Part shown: in pieces, positions 53,311 to 63,608 of the stretch
Layout: each line of letters starts with the position of its first letter
Position numbering within the stretch: position 1 is the stretch's first letter
The notes under the pieces: generated by a model
Seen by the model: only the letters and a program-made list of their open reading frames with translations
Databases searched by the model: none
What the model was told of the DNA's origin: nothing
Program-made: the position numbers and the translations under genes
Origin: Macrostomum hystrix
Lineage: Eukaryota; Platyhelminthes; Macrostomidae
Length of the DNA stretch: 64,000 nt
Assembly (NCBI GenBank): GCA_950097015.1
Contig: CATNEN010000005.1
Coordinates: 5,633,501-5,697,500 of the forward strand
Direction: 5' to 3'

Positions 53311-53598
53311 AATCACGAGGAACAAACAATACCACAATGCAATCGAAAGCAATCGATACAAGCGCATAATTAAAAAAGAAAATGAACACGGACCATTGAG
53401 AAATTTGAAACAATTGACTAAAAATTGTGTTTCATTTATGCATTTTCAGTTTCGTTAGGTCATTTAATTCACTTCGGTGACCCAAATTTTCAATCATATT
53501 ACTGATCAAGTCTCAAAACATAACTTCGTGACTTTTTAATGACCTTTTTCAATGCCACCTTAAACTTGTCACACACTGAATCTAGGCAAATTTTAGAC

Positions 53599-54179
53599 CA
53601 GGGGTTGGCAAACTCCGGCCCGCTGGCCAGATGCGCACTCGAAGCTCCTAAATCCGGCCCGTTGCCCCTTCCGACACCTACAGTATCCTGTTTCATTTTC
53701 CCCTGTCTCATCTATCCTCAGTCTCATCTATCCCGTGACTCATCTCTCCCGTGTCTCGACTCTCCCGTGTCTCATCTCTCCCGTGTCTCATCTCTCCCAT
53801 GTCTCAACTCTCCCGTGTCTCATCTCTCCCGTGTCTCATCTCTCCTCGTGTCTCAACTCTCCCGTGTCTCATCTCTCCTCGTGTCTCAACTCTCCCGTGT
53901 CTCGACTCTCCCTTGTCTCATCTCTCCCGTGTCTCATCTCTCCCTTGTCTCATCTCTCCCGTGACTCATCTCTCCAGTGTCTAATCTCTCCCATGTCTCA
54001 ACTCTCCCGTGTCTCATCTCTCCCGTGACTCATCTCTCCCGTGTCTCATCTCTCCCGTGTCTCATCTCTCCCGTGTCTTATCTCTCCCCTATTTCATATT
54101 TCTACAGTCAACGCGGCCCGCTGCCATCTTTTAGGTTCTCTCTTTGGCCCGCTAGCTAACAATTTTGCTGACTTCTATG
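53599..54179. mobile_element. hAT MITE 2 with a minisatellite core
   Basis: The left end CAGGGGTTGGCAAACTCCGG matches MITE 1; the right end (ttttgctgacttctatg) is degraded. A 6-bp flank ttagac occurs on both sides (53,593-53,598 and 54,180-54,185). The core (about 53,700-54,080) is a minisatellite of tctctcccgtgtctcatc, the same unit family as in MITE 1 but longer. Open frames across it are artefacts. Confidence 0.8.
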
Positions 54180-54959
54180 TTAGACACAAGCTTCATTTAG
54201 TAGCTTCAATGCGGTATTAAAAATAAAGCAAAAATATTTCTTAGCTAGCCGATCGAAACTGAGTGACAACCTCAGAAACCTGACATCGCCGCTTCACCGC
54301 GCCGTCAAGAAAAGGAGCAGCGATGCTGAGAGAAATCGCAAATCAAGACTTTGCAACCTAAAACGGAAGTGCGAAAGAATGGTTTGAGAGACAGTTAAGA
54401 GTTTAAAGGGAAGGGTGAGAGACGGTGTGAGGCCTTTACTGTTAGAAGAATTGAGTAAAGAATAAGAGAAAAAAGAAAGAATACGGATTGGCAGATCCAA
54501 TTTTCTAGTCAGTGCATTTGTTAATTCAGTTTTTCGACTAGTTTTGACACAAAAGATATGGCGCCATAATCTGTCAAAACACTGCAAGTGTTTTCTATGG
54601 GTTGTACTCCTTGAATCTTTTTGTAAAACGCAGCGTGGAGACTAAAGTAGATTATTTTAGTGTCAAGTGTAAGGTCATACAAAACGACAAAGCCAGCTTT
54701 CTGAGGTTCAAGAAAGTTTCATAAAACTAGCATGAAACTAGCAAGTTTTGCCCCCTCCCTACGGGGAGCACATATGATTATCTTGAATTCCTTAAGGTTT
54801 CACAAGTTTGGGTTCTATTTTTCAGCCACAAAATAAGTAACTAAACAATACGCTTAAAATCAGAAAAGTTCCCATACCCACTCGAGGAGACGATTCCGCT
54901 GAGTCCTGAGCACACACAGATACCACAGATACCGTATGAACATCTGCATGACTTTCTCA

Positions 54960-55105
54960 TCGTCAGGCAGTGTACACCTTAAGTGCGTGAATCGCACGAC
55001 AAGCCCCCAAGCTTTATCTCCGCGGTTGCGCAAAAAATGAATGTGGCCTAGCCACGGAATCGAACTCAGGGACCTCGGTGCGAGAGGCAAACGGCTCTGA
55101 CACCC
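54960..55105 (-). repeat. tRNA-derived SINE, copy 2
   Basis: On the minus strand it reads gggtgtcagagccgtttgcc, cgaggtccctgagttcgatt and a clear B box GAGTTCGATTCC, then the shared body ending gggggcttgtcgtgcgattc. Confidence 0.62.
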
Positions 55106-55120
55106 ACGCCCAGGTCCAGT

Positions 55121-55196
55121 GCGTAGGGAGGTTGTAGATCAGTAGTCAGAGCTTTTGAAATCTCAATGAGAAGTCAGGAGTTCGAATCTTTGCCGA
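55121..55196 (+). repeat. tRNA-like SINE head, plus strand
   Basis: It reads gtagggaggttgtagatcag, tagtcagagc (A-box-like), then aggagttcgaatctt (B box GAGTTCGAATC). It directly adjoins the minus-strand SINE at 54,960-55,105. Confidence 0.5.
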
Positions 55197-55456
55197 CGGA
55201 AAGCAAGTTTGTGTATTTAAGAGAGGCCCAGCTATAAAAATTGTACTAGCATCAGGATTAGGGAATGCAGAACTTTGGGTTAGTGCATACAGCCTTTAAA
55301 AACGATGTGCAATAGCTGCGGCTGTGCCACTGCCTTTAAATGAAGCATAACTGACGTACTGGCTTAGTGTATTTTTTATCTAATGCTATCGGTATATCTA
55401 GTAAGCAGTTTTTCCTTGCTTACTTGCAAAGTGAGGTTGTGACATTATAAACTCAC

Positions 55457-56830
55457 CTCGACACCGCTGAGGAACGCCCAATCTGCGCTAGCCTTCGTTT
55501 TGATCTTCGGTGTCTCGCAAGCGACATCAGCGACTGCTGACGCGACGCTTGCCGGCACAGCACGGCGCAGACGACAGACCAGGCCGTCTCGACGCAGGTG
55601 ATAATGATCGATCAGTTCGATCAGTGAGGCAAAGCCGCGATCCGCGCCTTCAATAGCTAGCCAGTCGATCCTACGGCGCCAGGACACGATGCGGTAGTGC
55701 CAGGGCTCTCGACGCCAGCTAATAGTCAGAACATAATCTGGCGAAGCGGTTGGCGAAGCGTCCACAGAGCGGCAGCGAACTAGAAAATCCCCCGACGCGT
55801 GGCCTCCTAAAGCTAGGCGTTGCTCTGCGTCGCTTCGATTTTGACAGTCCTCGTGAAACCAAGGTCTAGCGCGATGCAGATTGCGCAGAATGCCACTGTC
55901 AATGTTTCTGACGCTGTCTTTAAGGCTTTTAGGCGATGGATAGGACGACGCCATGCTGAGCCTAGACAGCTCATCCGCTGTGACGCCTTGAGCAAGCGCT
56001 AGTGGCGAACTTCCAGCAGGTCTAGGACACGGCAGTCTAGCGTGTCTTGCCAGCGTTGGATGGCCGCGAAGTAGTTCTACAGGACCGGGATAGATTCCAG
56101 CACTGTCACCGTTGTCGCCTTCTAGACAATAGCCACCGTTTTGGTTTGGGTTGCGAACAATCTGTCGATGCGTTATGGCACCGCCACGATGCAAGATGCT
56201 TACGGCGAACTCGTCATCGGGACACGAGCGCAACAGGAAGACACCATCTGGCTTTTCGTAGTCATGCTCCTGGTAGCAGGATGTCGTAATTGTCATGAGA
56301 AGCCGCTCTTCAGCTAACTCTGGAGTTAAAAGACCGTGAAAGTAGGCCTGACTGGCCGGGTCGATGGGGTGCAGGCTGACGCAATCACTGCTTCTCTTGC
56401 TCGGAGACTCTAGCTTGGACAGGTGCTGACAACTGCGCCTAGAATGATGGTCCTGATTGTGATCGCCATGACAATGATGCTGGCGATGCTGCTCTTGACA
56501 ATGATGTCGAATAAGATGCTGGTTCACTTGGAAGCACGAGTTCCCATGCTGGCAGTGCTGCAGCATAGGCTGATGGCTATGTCGATTGTGTTGCTGCTGC
56601 ATCGCCAGCAGCACAGACGGCTGACTGCAGTGGTGTGTAAGTCGCTCCTGACGACAATCCTTCTGTTGATCTCTGCTAAGTTGGTCCTGAGACTTCAGAC
56701 GGCGCTGCTGAACGTAAGCGTTACCGGCCACAGTTCTAGCAGCCTTGTCGTGAAGATCAGCAACTTCTTCGCGAGCCACTGACATCGAACAGGGGTCGCA
56801 TTGTGCGCGATCATTACTGTTGAACTTCAT
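55457..56830 (-). CDS. SYK-family protein, exon 1 (N-terminus and two SH2 domains)
   Basis: The start ATG is at 56,830 (MKFNSNDRAQC); the exon is exactly 458 codons to GTCGAG|GTGAGT. Residues 60-135 are rich in His, Gln and Cys. SH2-N spans about 163-270 (AYFHGLLTPELAEERLL, PDGVFLLRSC with the phosphotyrosine-binding Arg 201). SH2-C spans about 324-426 (PWFHEDCQNRSDAEQRL, GDFLVRCRS with Arg 352, and WHYRIV). Two SH2 domains without ankyrin repeats, then a kinase, is the SYK/ZAP-70 layout; SHARK kinases have ankyrin repeats between. In animals these proteins dock on paired phosphotyrosine motifs of membrane receptors. Confidence 0.85.
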
Positions 56831-57640
56831 GTTAACAAAGATTGCACAGAGATTCAAAGCAATTTAGACGACTCCGCATTTGGATTCCGTTGTAAATGTC
56901 GCGCATTTAACATCAGATGAACAAAGGTTTAGGACAGTTTGCTGACAAACGCGCCACCGTTTTTATATTATTAAAGACTATTTTTCAACAGACCAAAGAA
57001 GCTTACAAGAAGTTTGCCTACCCAACGCAATTTCGAATTTGGAAATGCCAGGCTAAAAAACACAAGCGGCGTGTGCAGACGGAGAGAATATTATTAACTG
57101 GCGCAATTTCGAAACAGGGCCCACACACAAGCAGGCAGTCTGCAGGATTGGCTTCACAAGCTGCGTGTGCAAGCCTGGTTTGAAACGCAGGTCGAATCGC
57201 GGTGGTGGGGAAGGGGGAGCTGCGCAGTGGAAAAAATTTTTATGGCTGGAGGTGGCCACGGTATTAAACTCCTCAGCTCCAACGCTAAACTGCTTCTCTA
57301 TCCATGCTTGAAGCCGCAGCAGCGACGCCATTGGCTGCAATCAAGGAAAGTAAAAATAGGCAGAGGGAGAGGGTAGGGGATAGGGGGGCAGAGCAGTAGA
57401 TTGTAAGTAAAAAATTGGGCCAACCATTCCACCAGTTTGACGATGCGGAGTAGCACGATTTCTGTTTTACTAGAAATTCAATGCCGATTTTTTAAAGCCA
57501 TATCTCACAGCTGATCAAATGGCGTTACCACAGTACCAGTACTGTGGTACGAGTACGACAACTGCTTCTGTCATTGAGAGCTTTTACTGTGAGCTAGATG
57601 CCAATCCATTTCGGCTTTGAGTGGGCGGACAGAGAGATGG
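56831..57640. other. 5' flank of the SYK-like gene
   Basis: It would contain the promoter and 5' untranslated region. No TATA box was recognised. At about 57,530-57,550 ccacagtaccagtactgtgg is a perfect palindrome. Otherwise nothing is seen. Confidence 0.4.
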
Positions 57641-57649
57641 GTAGATAGA

Positions 57650-58090
57650 TGAGAGATGGTAGACTTAGACGAGAGGGTAAAGAGGAGAGGGTAGACAGAC
57701 AGGAGAGGTTAGACAAGCAGGATAGGGTAAACAGGGAGGAGAGGGTAAACAGGGAGGAGAGGGTAGACAGGCAGGAGAGGGTAGACAGGGAGGAGAGGGT
57801 AGACAGGGAGGAGAGGGTAGACAGACAGGAGAGGGTAGACAGGGAGGAGAGGGTAGACAGGGAGGAGAGGGTAGACAGGCAGGAGAGGGTAGAAATGCAG
57901 GAGAGGGTAGACAGGGAGGAGAGGGTAGACAGGGAGGAGAGGGTAGACAGGGAGGATAGGGTAGACAGGGAGGAGAGGGTAGACATGCAGGAGAGGGTAG
58001 ACAGGGAGGAGAGGGTAGACAGGGAGGAGAGGGTAGACAGGGAGGAGAGGGTAGACAGGGCGGAGAGGGTAGAGAGGAGAGGAGTCGGAG
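57650..58090. repeat. 18-bp minisatellite between the two host genes
   Basis: About 24 units of agggtagacagggaggag, with acaggcaggag and acatgcaggag variants. Because the unit is a multiple of three, several long open frames cross it on both strands; none is a gene. Confidence 0.92.
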
Positions 58091-58626
58091 GAGATACACA
58101 GGAGATTGCGTTTCGTGAGGACAGGAATTGAGTTTCGTTTAGATTCAAACAATATTGAAGACTTTAAAAACGAAATAATGAACCCAATTTATTAATTACA
58201 CATAAAAAGTTTTGGTAAAGGACAGAACAAGTGAACATTTTTTCTTTGCCTAAAGATATATTTAGTCTCAAAAGTATTTTCTGGAAAGCATTATTAAGTT
58301 ACTATTTACAGTAGAAACACTCGATTAGCGAAACACTATACAGATAGAATAAAAAATACTTTTTAACAATACTCTTTTCATACTACTCACGAGCGTCTAT
58401 GTAAGACGTAAGCAAGGTGTAATGGAAAAAAATACAAGGAACGACACAAATACTGGCTTTTACTAGTAAACTAAATGCATAAATACTAACAGCAGTTAAT
58501 TATTATTTCCCATAGCAACCATAAGGGACAATCTGGTCATCATTTACTATTTTATAGATAGACTATTTTGTCATTATTTCGAGCCTCAACAATCGGTCAT
58601 TGTTTTGCAGCTGAACCATAATTGAT
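58091..58626. other. No gene seen; 3' flank of the prune gene
   Basis: A/T-rich sequence that would include the prune 3' untranslated region on the minus strand. Nothing else recognised. Confidence 0.5.
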
Positions 58627-59030
58627 TTAATCATTTTGTCTTTGCAGATACTCCTTACGAAAGTCGGACACAGCTGGATAAATTTGCTTCCTAGAAGCTT
58701 TAACATTGACCTGACAAAACAATCTAGTTGAAAATGTACCAGCCTGTGGCGGCTCCAATTCGGCAGGTTGCAAGTCCAACTGTGCTGGGCACCGGTCGCC
58801 AAGCAGGAAGTTGATCAGCTCATCAGTGAATGGCTGACAGTCAGGCCTGATGCAGATGATAGCCAAGTCTCGCTTTACATCATCATCGTCCGTTCCTGAC
58901 AGAATTTTCGTACCCAAGAGTAGCAGTACAGAGCAGTCGATTTCGATGGAATATTCTTCAACTGATGCGACTGCATCGGGTCGATTCAGAAACTCAGCGG
59001 CCGAGGTTACCAAGGACGCCAAACAGATGA
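58627..59030 (-). CDS. prune: Prune-type phosphoesterase, exon 3 (DHHA2-like domain)
   Basis: The acceptor acaatttttcag ends at 59,031; entering phase 1 matches exon 2. The exon encodes ICLASLVTSAAEFLNRPDAV, then a five-stranded-like domain (YSIEIDCSVLLLLGTKI, DLAIICIRPDC) ending DFRKEYLQRQND. This corresponds to the DHHA2 domain of Prune (the AISAIYMDLEAFL...LAIFCPH region in vertebrate PRUNE1), which closes over the active site. The end is shorter than in vertebrates, which carry a further C-terminal extension. No lesion. Confidence 0.8.
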
Positions 59031-59159
59031 CTGAAAAATTGTTTATTCGTTTTGTATTAACTACTATAATATAAATTTCCAAATTCCACCTATTAATATA
59101 GTATTATGATTGAAACTTTAAGAAAGGTAAAGACTTCACATAACTGCATCCAGAGACAT

Positions 59160-59575
59160 TGCAGAGCATGACGGAAGGAGGTCATTTGACCCCTACCCTT
59201 CAAACAACCGATCGACCTTGAAGAAAGGAAGAGAGGTCGTTTGACCCCTACCAAACAGACAACCGATATACTCTGAAGAAAGGAAGAGAGGTCGTTTGAC
59301 CCCCTACCCTTCAAATAACCGATCGACCTTGAAGAAAGGAAGAGAGGTCGTTTGACCCCCTACCCTTCAAATAACCGATCGACCTTGAAGAAAGGAAGGG
59401 AGGTCATTTGACCTCTACCATACAAACAACCGATAGACCATGAAGAAAGGAAGAGAGGTCATTTGACCCCTACCCTTCAAACAACCGATTGACCTTGAAG
59501 AAAGGAAGAGAGGTCATTTGACCTCTACCATACAAACAACTGATTGACCTTGAAGGTAGGAAGGGAGGTTGTATG
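59160..59575. repeat. ~55-bp minisatellite in prune intron 2
   Basis: About seven units, each with gaagaaaggaagagaggtcg, tttgacccctacccttcaaa and caaccgatcgacctt. Variants differ in ggtcat/ggtcgt and accatac/acccttc. Confidence 0.9.
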
Positions 59576-59612
59576 ACCCTACCCAAAGGGCACGAATAAT
59601 GTAGTCACTCAC

Positions 59613-60012
59613 GAATGCGAGTATTTGAGTTTCCAATTTTCTTTGGATCTCGCCTCAGATGATCGATTCCAGAAAATTGCGACAGATTTCGTCGCGCAGC
59701 CAATAGGGTATTAAAGTCTTCCGATCTGGACGGATAACAATGGCCCAGGCTTTCTAATAGTTCAAGGGCTTCGACATCGACTGGAGTGGCTTTGCCAGCA
59801 GCAGGCAGCAGATTGATAGTGTCTAGAAGAATGGCGCCGCGAACTGCTCTGACTAAACCAGGCGTTGAACGCAATCGGTTGCCAATGAAGCTGTCTGGGT
59901 TGCTAGGCGACAGTAGACGCCTGGCTACTAGGCTACTGCAGGAACCAACTGGTTCGATTGTAACATCAACTTTAGGCTGCCATTCGCTCTCTTTTTTGTG
60001 GTGATCAATCAC
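59613..60012 (-). CDS. prune: Prune-type phosphoesterase, exon 2 (motif IV region)
   Basis: Acceptor ccaacattcag (ends 60,013) and donor CGCATTC|GTGAGT (59,613/59,612) give a 400-bp exon, phase 0 in and 1 out. It begins VIDHHKKESEWQP, continues with VTIEPVGSCSSLVARRLL (the Prune VGSCATLV signature), and has RAVRGAILLDTINLLPAAGK, whose Asp is the motif IV metal ligand. The end, HLRRDPKKIGNSNTR, matches the Prune LRKDQK region. Prune proteins hydrolyse short-chain polyphosphates and are reported to act on cyclic nucleotides. Confidence 0.85.
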
Positions 60013-60054
60013 CTGAATGTTGGGTTAAGGGCATAGTTTCTTTAAATAATTGAA

Positions 60055-60245
60055 TGTCCAACAGGAAGGGAATGTCTAACAGGAAAGAATGTCTAAAAGG
60101 AAGGGAATGTCTACGAGCCGTAACAGGAAGGGGATTCTAACAGGACAGGGATGTCTAACAGGACGAGAATATCTAACAGGAAGGGAATGTCTAACAGGAA
60201 CTAGAATGTGCAAAAAAAGAATGTCTAACAGGAAGGGAATGCCTA
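60055..60245. repeat. 18-bp minisatellite in prune intron 1
   Basis: Units of aacaggaagggaatgtct with several variants (gaaagaatgtct, acagggatgtct). Confidence 0.88.
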
Positions 60246-60290
60246 ACTACAAGGTGTAATTTAAAACTTAACTTGTTGGTCAATCATTAC

Positions 60291-60719
60291 CATAACAACA
60301 GCAGAGGCCAGAGCAGCATCCTTGCATTGAAGAACATTGTGATCGACTAAAACAAATCGAACCCTGCCATGGCGAGCTGCTTCGAACAGGGCACTATCTT
60401 GAATTTCATCGCGACACAAAATGAAACCTTCAGGAGTGCTGTCAGGCGGGTCAGTCAGCCAGTTGCCAAGGGCTAGTAATATATCTGGCCTAAGATGCAG
60501 CTCACTTTTAGGCACATTGAACAGAGGCACAGCTGGCGACATTTTTGGGTCATCATTCAGACAATAGGCTAGAGCTAGCGAGCACACAGCTGAATCTAAA
60601 TCGCAGGCCTCATTTCCCATCACAATGGTGACAATGGGAGTGGCATCACTGCTACTAGGCAATGCTGTCAAGGCTTGGACTAGAATTGTCCTAGCTTTGG
60701 AGAGATACTTTTGCAAAGC
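60291..60719 (-). CDS. prune: Prune-type phosphoesterase, exon 1 of those found (motifs I-III)
   Basis: The exon runs from the acceptor taccattgcag (ends 60,720) to GTTATG|GTAATG (60,291/60,290), 143 codons, phase 0. It encodes IVTIVMGNEACDLDSAVCSL (motif I, two Asp), GFILCRDEIQDSALFEAA (motif II) and RFVLVDHNVLQCKDAALASA (motif III). In motif III the family DHH reads DHN. The true start codon lies further upstream in a short exon I could not identify; an ATG at 60,771 is out of frame unless spliced. The three exons give at least 410 residues. Confidence 0.85.
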
Positions 60720-60869
60720 CTGCAATGGTATTAAGTAAAGCCTCAAGATTGTGACAGTTCAGAGATGACATGTTAAACGAGATTAGATAGAAAATATAAA
60801 ACAAATAGACAGAACAATTTTTTAAAAATTGAAATAGGGCCTCCGATTATTCTTTGTTTCTTAGAATAT

Positions 60870-61480
60870 TACCGCGAATTAATATGTTTGTTATAATGTA
60901 CTGTTTGTTTGATTAATTTTGTTAAAATGCACCGAATTTGTTTTTATGCACCGAAAGCACCAAAATATAAAAAGTTATAATGAAGTGAAGAAAGGAGTAA
61001 AAATTAGTATAAATACACGAGCGAAAGAAAGAGAAAAACTAACTCGGACAACCTCGGTTGGGAAAAGAGTTCAGATTGAGAAAGCTTGAATCTTGAAGTG
61101 TTCGTGTTGAAGTTATTTGAGAAAGAGAAATTGCGAAAGAGAAGTAAATGGAGTGAAGAAAAAGCTGTAAATCTAGATCCACTGGTAAAGTGCAAGGATG
61201 GACTGAAGGTTGAAATAAAAGAGTGATAAAGACTGATAAAGACGGATAAAGACAGATAAAGACTGATAAAGACGGATAAAGATTGATACAAGGTACTTAT
61301 AGAAATAATACAGTAAGGTTAGGCCTATAAGCAAAAATAAAATATAGAAGATAGATACCAGCCATATTGAAAGTATAATGCTACCATATTGAATTGAAAT
61401 AAGAAGTGCATAAAGCGAATAATTAAAGACATTCATAAGATTGACATAAAGTGTATAAAAAAGAGGCCTAGTACAAACTT
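60870..61480 (+). mobile_element. LTR copy, family X, second copy
   Basis: It shares a series of blocks with 4290-4962 (tataaatacac, gcttgaatcttgaa, gcgaaagagaagtaaa, gatccactggtaaag, then gataaagac units). It is followed at about 61,480 by TTTGGTAACAGCGGTAGGAT, like an LTR end plus primer-binding site. No gag or pol follows in the next 2.5 kb. Confidence 0.62.
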
Positions 61481-61497
61481 TGGTAACAGCGGTAGGA

Positions 61498-61819
61498 TAA
61501 AAGTAGCCCTACAACAACTTTGGAAGCATTCATTGGAATATTGACATATTACGAGTATAAGCCCTAGGACATAATTAGACAGAAAAGATAGGGCTTTGAT
61601 AGTTCAGAGATATTAGGAGAGGTAATTCAGAATCAAGATACGTTTAAATTATAGCATTTAAAAGACAGAAACATTTAATACAAAAAAAAGATACCTAACT
61701 GTATCTATATTTACATTGTCTTGTTTTTTATTATTTAAGACTTGGTTTTGTTTACAGACTTTTTAGTCTTTGAAAAATGTATAGTAAAAAAAGATAGTGT
61801 CAGTCCATGGAATGCACCA
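61498..61819. other. Relic related to the MULE insertion site
   Basis: tagccctacaacaactttgg at 61,507 resembles the flank right of the MULE-type unit (39,097-39,118, tagccctacaacaactttgt). Apart from that nothing is seen. Confidence 0.4.
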
Positions 61820-61823
61820 TTAA

Positions 61824-62406
61824 CAGTAGAACTACCAAGGTGGGGGGGAATTCCCCCCTGACAATTTTTTTTGCTGCACCCGAACGGAACAATGCAAGCA
61901 CACGAAACTCAAGAACATGGGCCAACTTTTTGTTGCGCATCTTCTGAAACAAGAAACAAGTCGCCAGTTCTTCAGACCATCGAGCTATTCAATGTTTCTG
62001 GCTGAAGGTCTGGTTTTTCCCATAAGAGCTAGGCCCTAGTGTATTTCATATACCCCTGTACACAAATTTGCACTGCACCTCAGTGCGGCCTTGCCAGGCC
62101 TTCAAAATTTATCAGCATGTCACCCAAATGTGCTTGCATCATCTCCGACCTTTATCTTTCTTATCTAACTAGACATTCAAGAGCTAGGCTACAACAGGTA
62201 GAACTAGGCCACTATAAACACCTTGACATGAATTTCTCCAATTTCACTATCCAACTATTAGGCGCAGCTCAACCACAGGACCCTCGACTAGTCTGTCAAC
62301 CAATCAGTCACCCCCAAAGCATTCAGGCACTGGCAAAAACATTTTCAGGGGGGAATTCCCCCCTTGGTATAAAAACAGGCGGCAAAATGGCTTGGTAGTC
62401 CTACTG
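61824..62406. mobile_element. TTAA-flanked MITE (piggyBac/Kolobok-like)
   Basis: The ends are CAGTAGAACTACCAAG on the left and CTTGGTAGTCCTACTG on the right, an inverted repeat with one mismatch. TTAA borders both (61,820-61,823 and 62,407-62,410). Inside each end lies the palindrome GGGGGGAATTCCCCCC with ctgacaatttt / aaaattttcag-like extensions. A 119-residue open frame at 62,039-62,398 crosses it without recognisable motifs. Confidence 0.8.
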
Positions 62407-62410
62407 TTAA

Positions 62411-62883
62411 AGAGACTAATAAATAGTTATAATTTGCATATAAAAAGAGAGCAAAGTGTCATTTCTATGCTACTTATTTCCCTTAAATCAGTAGTGAAAA
62501 TGGACATAGAAGGCTAGAGTAAAATAATAAAATTTCTTTATAAAGCATGCAGGATATAGGTAATGGTATGAACTGAGGATGCTATTTAGGAGTATCAGTA
62601 TTGGCATTGCAAATTTGGCCTAGTTGAGGGATTTAGCCTTAGCGCCAAGGCAAATATAACATATAAGTATAAATTGAAAGAAAAAAGCCATGAGCAGCTT
62701 TATGCCTAGGCCCTATTAGGCCAAAATGATGTTTCCAAATTAAAAGAATGAAAATGGCACAATGATAAGAAATTATAGCACAGGCCTAGTACAACAGATA
62801 AGCCAATATATGTCTAATGTTAGGGGGCCTAGCTATTAATATACATTTTAACAATGTTTTTTAATGAAATTGAAATTTAGTTA
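62411..62883. other. No gene seen
   Basis: A/T-rich sequence with several ggccta words and no coding signs. Confidence 0.5.
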
Positions 62884-63608
62884 GTCTAGGGCCAGCTCAG
62901 TCCTAGAAAAGTTAGTTCAATTTAGTCACCACTCGGGGTTTACTGAAGACTATAGTAGGCCTAAAGAAATAAAATTGATTGTCATATGCCACATTAAAAT
63001 CCTTCCATTACTTTATTTTAGTCAAAGTGAATTTTATTAAGTCATCATTGTGGTAGCTATAGGCATTCTCAGAGTTACAATTTCTATCATCTGTTGGTTC
63101 ATGAGCCATTCTGATTTCTTTTTGACAATGCTCGTGCCCACTTGAATCCACCAGCCATATAGGCAGAGCAAGAGGTCAAGCCTTTATCACCTTATTCTGT
63201 TTCTGAATATGACGGAGAGTGCCATCTCCTCGGTGAAAGCATCATATATGTGATCACTAAAACAAGTGGAGTTGCAGTGTTAGCTAGGCAACAGGGACGC
63301 TACCAACACACTTGGCATCACTCTACAAGAATACTGCGCCCACATTCTTGTACTAGATCACATAAACATCACATGGACACATAAACAAAGCTTTGTGTCT
63401 ATTTTGGTTTGTGTTGTTTTTGTTTAAGCTTCCATCTCACGGCTATAATGGCAAAAAATCACTTGGAGCTGATCAATTTCACTTCACTAAAAAGTGGATT
63501 TAGAGGAACTCGACCAAATCAATTTTGTTTCTTTACTATAGTCTACGGTAAACCCCGAATGCTGACTAAATCAAACTCACTTTTCTAGAACTGAGCTGGC
63601 CAAAGACG
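62884..63608. mobile_element. Inverted-repeat element (unclassified, MITE-like)
   Basis: The segment 62,884-62,963 (gtctagggccagctcagtcc ... ggggtttactgaagactata) is an imperfect inverted copy of about 63,533-63,608. Similarity continues more weakly a further 20-30 bp inside and outside. No open frame or target duplication was identified. Confidence 0.6.

Larger units (their letters stand above)
48450..55456 (-). other. Intron 1 of the SYK-like gene, 7.0 kb
   Basis: It runs from the donor GTCGAG|GTGAGT (55,457/55,456) to the acceptor caataacacag (48,450). It holds a 35-bp minisatellite, a 41-bp minisatellite, two hAT MITEs and several SINE pieces, listed separately. No additional kinase or SH2 exon was seen, and phases of exons 1 and 2 join without one. 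The stretches 49,600-50,827, 52,600-53,190 and 54,180-54,930 hold nothing I recognise. Confidence 0.7.

Noticed and set aside
55813-56782. Plus-strand open frames opposite the SH2 exon
   Set aside because: The minus-strand frame has two SH2 domains and a proper splice donor; the plus frames have no features.
45699-56830. SHARK-type kinase (SH2-ankyrin-SH2-kinase)
   Set aside because: The ~55 residues between the two SH2 domains contain no ankyrin repeats.
57594-58152. Several open frames on both strands of 140-180 residues
   Set aside because: They are produced by the 18-bp minisatellite; all frames stay open because the unit has no stops.
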